In this document: positions 34,842-43,912 of the stretch, piece by piece
Position numbering within the stretch: the first letter of the stretch is position 1
Layout: every line of letters begins with the position of its first letter
Notes under the pieces: model-generated
What the model saw: only the letters and a program-made list of their open reading frames with translations
Database searches by the model: none
What the model was told of the DNA's origin: nothing
Made by a program: the position numbers and the translations under genes
Source of the DNA: Trichocoleus desertorum ATA4-8-CV12
Lineage (GTDB): Bacteria > Cyanobacteriota > Cyanobacteriia > FACHB-46
Assembly (NCBI GenBank): GCA_019358975.1
Contig: JAHHIL010000011.1
Coordinates: forward strand, 54,508 to 118,507
Direction of reading: 5' to 3'
DNA: 64,000 bases

Positions 34842-37800
34842 ATGAGTAAGCGTTGGTCTCAAATTATTTTTCGGGTTGTGGCCTTCCTGATTGGGTTGTG
34901 GTTGGCATTCGATTTGCTGGCTCGTTTGGGAGGAGAAATTCTTTGGTTTCAGGAACTAGGATATTTGCCTACGTTTCTACTGCGGGCTTTTACCAAGGGG
35001 GGGCTTTGGACGATCGCCTGTTTAGTGACGATCGCGTTTTGGTTTGGTAATTTTGCGATCGCCCGACGTTTACAACATCAGAAGCCCCAAGAACAAGACC
35101 TCAGCCCTAAGGATATTTTGTGGGGCAATTGGGCCGCTCGTCCGCGTGGTTTAGGGTTGACTCGGTTGCTAACCTTGGCAGTGGGGTTAAATTTCCTCGT
35201 AGGAGTGATGCTGCTCTATTACGCTCAGGTGGCGTCGCGCTACTGGCAACCTCCGGGTTGGCAAGGCCCCTTAAACTTTTTGGAATCATCATCCCCTCAG
35301 CAACTACGGCTGCAAGCAGTCTGGCCCTTGCTGGTACAGTTGCCCAGCAATCCCTCCCAACTGGCTGTTCTGCTCGGACTAGTATTGGCACTGACGATCG
35401 CACCTCGGTTCTGGTTGCGGGCGATCGCGGTAGTTTTGGCAGTGGCTTTTAGCCTCACGATCAGTGGGCATTGGGCAGAAGTGTTGCAATATTTTCAACC
35501 CACTCCGTTTAACAGTGCTGACCCTCTGTTTGGCCGAGACATTAGCTTCTATATCTTTGCGCTACCCGTGCAACAGCTGCTGGCTTTTTGGCTAACAGGC
35601 TTGACCCTGTATGCCTTGGTGTCAGTGGCACTGATGTATCTACTCTCAGGAGAAAGCTTGAGTGAGGGAAATTTCTCAGGCTTTTCGGCTCTGCAAGTAC
35701 GTCACCTGCAAGGGCTGAGTAGCACCTTGATGTTGGCGATCGCGTTTAATTATTGGTTGAGCCGTTACGAACTGCTGTACTTCCAGCGGGGTGTGGTGCA
35801 TGGCGCTAGCTACACCGATGTCGTGGTGCAATTGCCCATCAACACAGGCTTAAGCATTCTGGCAGTCGCGATCGCTATTTTTTTTCTATGGCGCACTCTC
35901 ACAGGATCGAAACAAGCCAGTCAAGCAGCACCTTGGCTCTATAGCTTGGGTTTTTACGTTGGGGTAGCGGCGATCGCGGGCCTCGTCTTACCTGCCGCAG
36001 TGCAACGCTTTGGAGTACAACCCAACGAGCTAGCACGAGAACGTCCCTACATTCAGCGCAGCATTGCCCTAACCCGCCAAGCCTTTGACTTGCAAGCCAT
36101 CAATGCAGAAACTTTTGCACCTACGGGTGAGCTAACCCGTGCTGGCCTACTAGCCAACGACCTGACCATTCGTAACATTCGCCTATGGGATACCAGACCG
36201 CTGTTACAGACAAATCGGCAGCTACAACAGATTCGGTTGTATTACAGGTTTCCAGACGCTGATGTGGATCGATACACGCTTTTGAAGGAGGAAGGAGGAA
36301 GGATGAGGGAGGAAGGTGCTAGAGTTCCTGCTGCCCCTCCTGCACCCTTAGGGAACGCTGACAGCGATCGCCCCTCACTCCTCACTCCTCTCCCCTCACC
36401 TCCCGCTACAGAGAAGCAGCAAGTTCTAATTGCGGCGCGGGAATTGGACTATAGCGCGGTGCCCCAGCAAGCGAAGACTTGGGTCAACGAACATTTGGTT
36501 TACACACATGGCTATGGGTTTACGCTCAGTCCTGTGAACCGAGTAGGCCCAGGAGGACTGCCCGACTATTTTGTCAGAGACATTGGAGTTAATCCTGCGG
36601 ATAATGATGCCAGTTCGCTGACTACCTCTAGTGCTGGGATTCGGGACAGTATCCCTATTGGCCAGCCTCGGATCTACTTCGGGGAGATTGCCAATACCTA
36701 TGTCATGACGAATACCAGAGTGAAGGAGCTAGACTATCCCAGCGGTAATGAGAACGTCTACAACACCTATGATGGACGCGGTGGCGTCCAGATTGGTACT
36801 CCGTGGCGGCGGTGGCTGTTTGCCAAATACCTCAACGATTGGCAGATGGTGCTGACCCGCAACTTTACGCCCCAAACCAAGTTGCTATTCCGTCGCAACA
36901 TCAACCAGCGCATTCGGGCGATCGCCCCGTTTCTGCGCTATGACAGTGAACCTTATTTAGTCACGGCGGATGTCACGGCGGATGTCACGGCAGACACGCC
37001 TATTTCAGAGACCTCTAACGATCAAAATTACCTGTACTGGGTGGTAGATGCCTATACGGCCAGCGATCGCTACCCCTACTCAGATCCTGGCGACCATCCC
37101 TTCAATTACATCCGCAACTCGGTCAAAGTGGTGGTTGATGCCTACAATGGCTCTGTAGATTTTTACATTGCCAACCCCAACGATCCCATTATCAAAACTT
37201 GGGCTGCTATTTTTCCGGGCCTATTTAAGCCACTTAGCGCTATGCCAACTGCACTCCGCAGTCATATTCGCTATCCGGTAGACTTTTTTAGCATTCAGTC
37301 GGAACGGTTGCTGACTTATCACATGACCGATCCGCAGGTATTTTACAATCGGGAAGACCAGTGGCAGGTACCCACTGAAATTTACGGCAGTGAGCCGCGG
37401 TTAGTTGAGCCGTACTATTTGATCACAAGCTTGCCAGATAACGAAGCAGAAGAATTCATTTTATTGCTGCCCTTTACGCCTCGACAGCGCAATAATTTAA
37501 TTGCTTGGTTGGCAGCGCGATCAGACGGTGAAAACTACGGCAGGTTGCTACTCTACGAGTTTCCCAAACAACAACTGGTCTATGGGCCAGAACAAATCGA
37601 AGCGAGAATTAACCAAGACCCGATTATTTCTCAGCAAATTTCCTTATGGAATCGGCAAGGTTCGCGGGTGATCCAGGGCAATCTTTTAGTGATCCCAGTC
37701 GAGCAATCGTTACTGTATGTAGAGCCTCTATATCTAGAAGCCGAGCAAAATAGTCTCCCTACTTTAGTGCGGGTGATCGTAGCTTACGAAAACCGAATTG

Positions 37801-37928
37801 TAATGGCAGAAACCCTAGATCAAGCTTTGCAAGCAGTCTTCCAGCCAGAAGCACCCGCTGCCCCGGTCGTGCGTCCGTTTGAAGATCCAGCCGCCCCCAC
37901 CGAACCTTCTCTTGCCCCAACGTCCTGA
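34842..37928 (+). CDS. UPF0182 family large membrane protein
   Basis: A 1028-residue protein of the UPF0182 family. The N-terminal ~380 residues carry several hydrophobic helices (from [15 protein letters not shown] onward). The rest is a large soluble region with typical segments such as [35 protein letters not shown] and [21 protein letters not shown]. The function is unknown. Residues ~481-521 ([14 protein letters not shown] to [10 protein letters not shown]) are the translation of an inserted repeat, and a 12 bp tandem repeat encodes [11 protein letters not shown] near 707. The next gene starts 34 bases after its stop. Confidence 0.9.
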   Translation: MSKRWSQIIFRVVAFLIGLWLAFDLLARLGGEILWFQELGYLPTFLLRAFTKGGLWTIACLVTIAFWFGNFAIARRLQHQKPQEQDLSPKDILWGNWAARPRGLGLTRLLTLAVGLNFLVGVMLLYYAQVASRYWQPPGWQGPLNFLESSSPQQLRLQAVWPLLVQLPSNPSQLAVLLGLVLALTIAPRFWLRAIAVVLAVAFSLTISGHWAEVLQYFQPTPFNSADPLFGRDISFYIFALPVQQLLAFWLTGLTLYALVSVALMYLLSGESLSEGNFSGFSALQVRHLQGLSSTLMLAIAFNYWLSRYELLYFQRGVVHGASYTDVVVQLPINTGLSILAVAIAIFFLWRTLTGSKQASQAAPWLYSLGFYVGVAAIAGLVLPAAVQRFGVQPNELARERPYIQRSIALTRQAFDLQAINAETFAPTGELTRAGLLANDLTIRNIRLWDTRPLLQTNRQLQQIRLYYRFPDADVDRYTLLKEEGGRMREEGARVPAAPPAPLGNADSDRPSLLTPLPSPPATEKQQVLIAARELDYSAVPQQAKTWVNEHLVYTHGYGFTLSPVNRVGPGGLPDYFVRDIGVNPADNDASSLTTSSAGIRDSIPIGQPRIYFGEIANTYVMTNTRVKELDYPSGNENVYNTYDGRGGVQIGTPWRRWLFAKYLNDWQMVLTRNFTPQTKLLFRRNINQRIRAIAPFLRYDSEPYLVTADVTADVTADTPISETSNDQNYLYWVVDAYTASDRYPYSDPGDHPFNYIRNSVKVVVDAYNGSVDFYIANPNDPIIKTWAAIFPGLFKPLSAMPTALRSHIRYPVDFFSIQSERLLTYHMTDPQVFYNREDQWQVPTEIYGSEPRLVEPYYLITSLPDNEAEEFILLLPFTPRQRNNLIAWLAARSDGENYGRLLLYEFPKQQLVYGPEQIEARINQDPIISQQISLWNRQGSRVIQGNLLVIPVEQSLLYVEPLYLEAEQNSLPTLVRVIVAYENRIVMAETLDQALQAVFQPEAPAAPVVRPFEDPAAPTEPSLAPTS
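36284..36404. repeat. In-frame polypurine/polypyrimidine element inside the UPF0182 gene
   Basis: A polypurine arm (36284-36316, GGAGGAAGGATGAGG units) and a polypyrimidine arm (36371-36404, CTCACTCCTC units) face each other around a ~54-base centre containing a HIP1-like core. The reading frame stays open across it. It interrupts an otherwise conserved stretch between RYTLL and [14 protein letters not shown]. Confidence 0.75.
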
Positions 37929-37962
37929 ACCGTATTCCTGAACCGTATTAGGATTTAGCCGC

Positions 37963-40900
37963 ATGGCAACTATCCGTGAAGCGCTTGTGAGTGCCGTTCA
38001 GCATCATGAAGCTGGACAGTTACAACAAGCCGAGCAGCTTTACCGCTTAATTTTGCAACAGCAGGCTGATTATTTTCCCGCCTTGCATGGTCTGGGGTTA
38101 ATTGCCTACCAGTCTGGTCACATTGCAGAAGCGATCGCCTACTACCGCCGAGCGATCGCCCTCAAGCCTAATGTGGCTGACATCTACAACAATTTAGGAC
38201 TGGCTCTAGTAACGAATGGAGAATACGCCGCTGCTGTAGCCATCTACCAAAAAGCGATCGCCCTTAGATCTGCCTATCCAGAGGCATACAACAACTTAGG
38301 CCATGCCCTACGGCACCAAGGCAAAGTGGCTGAAGCGATCGCAGCTTATGACCGAGCGATCGTGCTGAAGCCAGAATTTGTCTCGCCACACTGGAATCGG
38401 TCGCTAGCTTTGCTGTTGGGTGGAGAATTGGGCCAAGGCTTTGCGGAATATGAGTGGCGTTGGCGACGCGAGGGCAAACAACTACGCCCCTTTCCTCAAC
38501 CCCTCTGGAATGGCTCAGATCTAGCAGGACGACGGATTCTGCTGTATGCCGAGCAAGGGTTTGGCGACACGATCCAATTCATTCGCTACGCCACTTGGGT
38601 CGCAGAGAGAGGCGGTCAAGTGGTGGTGGAGTGTCAAGCGCCTCTGGTTCGCTTAGTCCAAACGGTAGCAGGGGTGCAAGCGGTGGTGGCTCAAGGAGAA
38701 GCTCTGCCTGCATTCGATGTGCAGATACCGCTGATGAGCCTCCCTCGACTCCACGGCACTACTCTAGAAACGGTGCCCACCCAGGTGCCTTACCTCCAGG
38801 TACCTCGCTCCCCGGCTGCGATCACAGATCCCCCAGGGACGCAGTTAAAAGTGGGATTTGTCTGGTCAGGCAATCCAGAAAATCGCAACAACCACAATCG
38901 CTCTTGTACAGCCAGTGACTTCCGGGTTTTGCTAGATATTCCCGACGTGACACTTTACAGCTTACAAAAAGCCGCCCAACCCGAAGAACTGGCACAACTG
39001 GGTGCAGGCGATCGCCTCCAAGATTTAAACCCACAGTTACAAGATTTTGGCGATACGGCAGCGGCGATCGCGCAACTCGATTTAGTCATCACGGTAGACA
39101 CGGCAGTTGCCCACCTAGCCGGAGCTTTAGGCAAACCTGTATGGGTGTTACTTTCATTTGCTCCCGATTGGCGCTGGATGCTAGAGCGAGAAGACACCCC
39201 TTGGTACCCCACCATGCGGTTGTTTCGCCAAACCGAATTTGGCGATTGGGCAGGCGTATTTGCGCGCGTGGTAGCAACACTACGAGAGGCACTTCATGAG
39301 AGAAAAGCTGGAATGCAGTTTAACTCCTTGCACTACCCCCCCAATCCCCCAATTCATAGCCCTACCGGACATTCCACAAAGGGAGAGGTTAAGAAGCTAG
39401 TTCCCCCCAGTATTGGGGGGTTAGGGGGGCCAAATGCAGAGAATTTAACTGAGTTGTCGAAACCAAGTGAATATGGGGCGGCACTCCTAAAAACAGCCAT
39501 TCAACACCACCAAGCGGGTCGTTTGGCCGAATCAGAGGCACTGTATCAGCAAATCCTAGAAGCGCAACCCGATCAAGCCGAAGTTTGGCAGTTACGGGGG
39601 GCACTAGCTGCCTCGGCAAAACACACTACTGAGGCGATCGCCTACTATCAACAAGCATTGGCACTCAAACCCGACTTTCCAGAAGCTCATAGCAACTTGG
39701 GCGTGGCCCTCAGCCAAATCGGGCAGATTGAAGCGGCGATCGCACACTATCAACAAGCGATCGCGCTCAACCCTGGAGCGGCTGAGTTGCACCACAACTT
39801 GGGGGTCGCGTTGAAAGAGCAAGGTCAGGTGGAAGCAGCGATCGCCCACTACCAACAGGCGATCGCGCTGAACCCCCATTTCGCCATGACTCATAACAAC
39901 CTAGGGGGCATTTGGGAGGAACAAGGTCGCTATGCCGAAGCTCTAGATTGCTACAAACAAGCGCTAAGTGTTAATCCTGAGCATGTGGATGCGCACTTCG
40001 GCAAAGCAGTCACTCTGCTACGCATTGGAGATTTGAAGCGAGGCTTTGAGGAATATGAGTGGCGCTGGCGACGGCCAGACATGAAGCCGCAAGCCTTCAA
40101 ACCACCGATTTGGGATGGTTCCGAATTACAGGGAAAAACCATTCTGATTCATACAGAACAGGGGTTTGGGGATACTATTCAGTTCATTCGTTATGTGGCT
40201 CTAGTCGCTCAAAAAGGGGGTCGCATCATTGTGGCTTGCCAGCCAGAGTTGGCAGGGTTGATTCGGCCCATGCCCCAGATTGAGCAGCTAATCGTCGAGG
40301 GTCAGGCTATCCCTGCGTTTGAAGTTCATGCACCGCTGTTAAGCTTGCCAAGAATTTTAGGCACGAGACTAGAAAACATTCCTGCCCAAGTGCCTTACTT
40401 ACAGCCTCCAGCCTCTAGCCTCACGTTAGTTGCCCCGCCGGAAACTCAATTAAAAGTGGGCCTCGTTTGGTCGGGCAATCCCAGCCATCTCCACAATCAC
40501 CTACGCTCTTGTCCCCTTGAGCACTTTTTACCGCTGTTAGAACTGCCCGGATTGGCATTCTACAGTTTGCAAAAAGGCCCACAAATTGCTGACTTAGCCC
40601 AATTACCTGACTCAACTTCGATTCAAGATTTGAGTTCGCAGTTACAAGATTTTGGGGATACCGCCGCCGCGATCGCCCAACTTGACCTAGTCATTGCGAT
40701 CGATACGTCTGTAGCCCACTTAGCTGGAGCATTAGGAAAGCCAGTCTGGTTACTACTCGACACCACCCCCGATTGGCGCTGGCTCACTGAGCAAGAAGAT
40801 AGCCCTTGGTACCCCACAATGCGGCTATTTCGGCAAACCTCGTCAGGAAATTGGGCAGAGGTAATCGAGCGTGTGGGTCAAGCACTGCGGGGATTATTAG

Positions 40901-43545
40901 CGAGTCGTCTACCCACGCCCCTGAGCGATCCTGAAGGCGCGATCGCCACCGCCATGCAACGACACCAAGCTAACCAGTTAGAGGCAGCCACCGCCATCTA
41001 TTTTCAGGTGTTGCAGCAAGACCCCAACCAACTTGATGCCTTGCATTTACTAGGAGTCCTCGCTCACCAGAAACGCCAATTTGACCAAGCGATCGCCTAT
41101 TACGAACGAGTCTTGGCGATCGCTCCTTACTTTGCCGAAGCCCATGCCAATTTCAGCGCCACGCTCCGAGAACAAGGTCACTTCACTGAGGCGATCGCCC
41201 ACTGTCAACAGGCTTTAGCACTTAACCCCAACTTTAGTAATGCCCATATCAGTTTGGGTTTAATTTACCGTCAGCAAGGTCAGGTAGAGCAGGCGATCGC
41301 AGCTTATAACCACGCCTTAGAAGCCAATCCTGACGATATTGAAACTCACTGGAATCGGGCTTTAGCTTGGCTCCTGGCAGGCGATTTCCAGCAGGGATTT
41401 GCCGAGTACGAATGGCGCTGGCGACGACCCCACCGACGGCCTCGACCTTTTGCTCAACCGCTGTGGGATGGCTCCGACTTACAAGGGCAAACCATTTTGC
41501 TGCACGCTGAGCAAGGCTTTGGCGACACAATTCAATTCATCCGATATGCCGCTTTGGTAGCCAAGCGAGGCGGACGGGTGATTGTAGAATGCCAAGCCCC
41601 CCTGCTACGACTTTTATCTAAGGTGGCTGGCATCGATCAACTCGTGGCGCAAGAAACTCCGCTGCCCGCCTTTGATCTACACACACCTTTGCTGAGCTTG
41701 CCACGCTTGTTTGGCACCACGGTAGACACTGTGCCTGATTCAGTCCCCTATCTTTTCCCGCCAGCTCAGTCCACCGTAAAACTCACCGCTCCTGCGGGCC
41801 ATTTGAAAGTCGGCTTGGTTTGGTCAGGTAGCCGTACCAATCAAAACAACCATCACCGCTCTTGTGCGCCTCACTATTTTCAACCGTTGCTGAAACTTCC
41901 AAGCATCAGCTTCTACAGTTTGCAGAAAGATGCCCTAGCCGCAGAACTTGCCCAACTCAGCAGTGACGGTGCAACCGTAGAAGATTTGAGTGTGCAGTTA
42001 CAGGATTTTGCGGATACTGCCGCCGCGATCGCTCAACTTGATTTAGTGATTACAGTAGATACTTCTGTGGCTCATTTAGCAGGCGCGATGGGCAAGCCTG
42101 TGTGGGTACTGCTCACCTTCGCCCCCGATTGGCGCTGGATGCTAGCGCGATCAGATAGCCCCTGGTATCCGACGATGCGGCTATTTCGTCAACAGCAATT
42201 AGGTGACTGGGCCAACGTGATTGCCCGTGTCCACAAGACCTTACAAACATTAGTAGACACCTCATCATCCCAGTTCATTCCTTCTACTCCTGACCTGCCG
42301 CCCCCAGATTCATTCATGACTCCATCTATCCCTGCCGCCTCTACCCCTCCGCCAGTTGCCAGGATGAATACGATTAAACCGATTGGGATTGGCTGGCAAC
42401 TGAGCTTAATGACTGGCTGGGGCGTCTATGGCATCAACTTCACTCTCCAGTTGCAGCAGCATCCCAACTTCGCGCCCATGTTGCTGACTCCCGCCTCCGT
42501 CACCTCAGAACTCCTGAATCCACTGCACCAAGTTCTGTTGCGTCCTGCGATCGCCCAACAGCAAAATTTGCAGAATCTACTAGCTAATTACCCAGATAAA
42601 CAAGTTTCCTTAGATATCCCGATCTTTCACGCGCTAGGGAAAGATTTTGACTCCAAGCTGTTGTCACGAGTTTCAGGCCAGCGCAATTTTGGGGTGGTGT
42701 TTTTTGAAGATACAGCCTTAAAACCAGCAGCCATTGCAAAAGCTAAAACCTATGACGCGATCGTGGCAGGCTCAACCTGGAACGCCCAAGTCTTGCAGAG
42801 CTACGGCTTAGCGAATGTCTACACCGCCCCTCAAGGCATTGACCCCACAATTTTTCATCCTGCGCCTAGAGCCAATCTGTTTCGCGATCGCTTTGTAATT
42901 TTTTCGGGAGGCAAACTAGAGTACCGTAAAGGCCAAGATATTGTAATTGCGGCTTTTAAGGTATTTCGCGATCGCCACCCAGAGGCGTTGCTACTTACCG
43001 CTTGGCACAACTTTTGGCCCCAATTCATGCTGGGTCTAGATCAAGCAAACCATGTGCAAGGCTTACCCGCCATTTATACAGATGGCCGCTTGCGAGTGGT
43101 GGAATGGCTAGCCGCAAACGGTATCCCTGCTGATGCCTGTGTTGATGTTGGCCCGATTCCCAATCATATGGTCGGGCAAATTATCCGCGAAGCTCATGTC
43201 GCTGTATTTCCCAACCGAGCGGAAGGTGGCACCAACTTAGTAGCAATGGAAAGTATGGCTTGCGGCCTACCCACGATTCTTTCCGCCAATACAGGCCACT
43301 TAGACTTAGTTGGGAGCGATCGCTGTTACGTCCTCACCCACCAGAAACCTGCCAAACCCATTCCTATCTTCCAAGGCGTGGAAGGCTGGGGCGAATCAGA
43401 TGTAGAAGAGATCGTCGAAGCTTTAGAACAGGTCTACACCGACTACCAAACCGCTCAAGCCAAAGGCCAAGCCGCCGCCCGCTTCATGCAAGATTGGACC
43501 TGGGAAAAACAAGTGCAACGCTGTCTCACAGGTTTGCATTTGTAA
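37963..43545 (+). CDS. Giant TPR/glycosyltransferase protein with three repeated modules
   Basis: A 1860-residue soluble protein. Three modules (about 1-445, 503-960, 989-1430) each have TPR repeats (GLALVTNGEYAAAVAIYQKA type), then FAEYEWRWRR, EQGFGDTIQFIRY and DFGDTAAAIAQLDLVI(T/A)-DT-AHLAGALGKPVW, the signature of TPR-linked GT9/heptosyltransferase-like domains. The last ~390 residues are a GT4-type glycosyltransferase (FSGGKLEYRKGQDIV, EGGTNLVAMESMACGLPT). Residues ~449-502 derive from an inserted repeat. It probably glycosylates proteins or surface polymers; the giant exported-type protein downstream is a candidate substrate, by position only. GCGATCGC is abundant in the TPR parts. Confidence 0.88.
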   Translation: MATIREALVSAVQHHEAGQLQQAEQLYRLILQQQADYFPALHGLGLIAYQSGHIAEAIAYYRRAIALKPNVADIYNNLGLALVTNGEYAAAVAIYQKAIALRSAYPEAYNNLGHALRHQGKVAEAIAAYDRAIVLKPEFVSPHWNRSLALLLGGELGQGFAEYEWRWRREGKQLRPFPQPLWNGSDLAGRRILLYAEQGFGDTIQFIRYATWVAERGGQVVVECQAPLVRLVQTVAGVQAVVAQGEALPAFDVQIPLMSLPRLHGTTLETVPTQVPYLQVPRSPAAITDPPGTQLKVGFVWSGNPENRNNHNRSCTASDFRVLLDIPDVTLYSLQKAAQPEELAQLGAGDRLQDLNPQLQDFGDTAAAIAQLDLVITVDTAVAHLAGALGKPVWVLLSFAPDWRWMLEREDTPWYPTMRLFRQTEFGDWAGVFARVVATLREALHERKAGMQFNSLHYPPNPPIHSPTGHSTKGEVKKLVPPSIGGLGGPNAENLTELSKPSEYGAALLKTAIQHHQAGRLAESEALYQQILEAQPDQAEVWQLRGALAASAKHTTEAIAYYQQALALKPDFPEAHSNLGVALSQIGQIEAAIAHYQQAIALNPGAAELHHNLGVALKEQGQVEAAIAHYQQAIALNPHFAMTHNNLGGIWEEQGRYAEALDCYKQALSVNPEHVDAHFGKAVTLLRIGDLKRGFEEYEWRWRRPDMKPQAFKPPIWDGSELQGKTILIHTEQGFGDTIQFIRYVALVAQKGGRIIVACQPELAGLIRPMPQIEQLIVEGQAIPAFEVHAPLLSLPRILGTRLENIPAQVPYLQPPASSLTLVAPPETQLKVGLVWSGNPSHLHNHLRSCPLEHFLPLLELPGLAFYSLQKGPQIADLAQLPDSTSIQDLSSQLQDFGDTAAAIAQLDLVIAIDTSVAHLAGALGKPVWLLLDTTPDWRWLTEQEDSPWYPTMRLFRQTSSGNWAEVIERVGQALRGLLASRLPTPLSDPEGAIATAMQRHQANQLEAATAIYFQVLQQDPNQLDALHLLGVLAHQKRQFDQAIAYYERVLAIAPYFAEAHANFSATLREQGHFTEAIAHCQQALALNPNFSNAHISLGLIYRQQGQVEQAIAAYNHALEANPDDIETHWNRALAWLLAGDFQQGFAEYEWRWRRPHRRPRPFAQPLWDGSDLQGQTILLHAEQGFGDTIQFIRYAALVAKRGGRVIVECQAPLLRLLSKVAGIDQLVAQETPLPAFDLHTPLLSLPRLFGTTVDTVPDSVPYLFPPAQSTVKLTAPAGHLKVGLVWSGSRTNQNNHHRSCAPHYFQPLLKLPSISFYSLQKDALAAELAQLSSDGATVEDLSVQLQDFADTAAAIAQLDLVITVDTSVAHLAGAMGKPVWVLLTFAPDWRWMLARSDSPWYPTMRLFRQQQLGDWANVIARVHKTLQTLVDTSSSQFIPSTPDLPPPDSFMTPSIPAASTPPPVARMNTIKPIGIGWQLSLMTGWGVYGINFTLQLQQHPNFAPMLLTPASVTSELLNPLHQVLLRPAIAQQQNLQNLLANYPDKQVSLDIPIFHALGKDFDSKLLSRVSGQRNFGVVFFEDTALKPAAIAKAKTYDAIVAGSTWNAQVLQSYGLANVYTAPQGIDPTIFHPAPRANLFRDRFVIFSGGKLEYRKGQDIVIAAFKVFRDRHPEALLLTAWHNFWPQFMLGLDQANHVQGLPAIYTDGRLRVVEWLAANGIPADACVDVGPIPNHMVGQIIREAHVAVFPNRAEGGTNLVAMESMACGLPTILSANTGHLDLVGSDRCYVLTHQKPAKPIPIFQGVEGWGESDVEEIVEALEQVYTDYQTAQAKGQAAARFMQDWTWEKQVQRCLTGLHL
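39336..39429. repeat. In-frame repeat element inside the glycosyltransferase gene
   Basis: Terminal inverted repeats of 17 bases (39336-39352 and 39413-39429, 15 of 17 pair) flank an inner CCCCCC-N6-GGGGGG hairpin (39403-39420). The style (CCCCCC...GGGGGGTTAGGGGGG) is that of a common dispersed cyanobacterial element. It lies between modules 1 and 2 and the frame reads through it. Confidence 0.75.
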
Positions 43546-43912
43546 GTAGAAGAAGTTACGTATGGGCGATCGCTGGCTCTGCAAATATCGTCCTCAATTT
43601 CTAACAACCACTGGTAGCGGTCTACATCTCGCAAAGATTGATGGGACAGCATTTTGAGGATGTTGGCATGAGAATGGCGGCAACCACGCCTGTCATTCTA
43701 TTGAAATTGCTTTTGGGATTTACTTTGCCGAGCTGATATCTCACAGCAGCGGATTATCCACACTTGATAGTACTAAGTACGTAATTTTCCCCAAGTAAAC
43801 ACTAGTATAAATTTTTCAATTTTTTTTCTGAAATTCATTTCAGGATTTTTTCCTTAAGCAAAAATAGATGCAACGGCAGTAGCTATGTATCTATTTTTAC
43901 CTGGAGTTTGGT
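43546..43912. other. Intergenic region, nothing recognised
   Basis: 367 bases, increasingly AT-rich toward the metalloprotease gene, with a poly-T stretch near 43818-43828. No coding frame, tRNA or operator was recognised. The drop in GC marks the edge of the HIP1-free block. Confidence 0.5.

Noticed and set aside
38454..38918. 154-codon alternative-frame ORF within the glycosyltransferase gene
   Set aside because: Frame shadow with Arg/Ser-rich composition typical of a wrong frame.
43455..43652. Minus-strand ORF at the end of the giant glycosyltransferase gene
   Set aside because: It overlaps the real gene antisense, has an in-frame stop just upstream and no recognisable domain.
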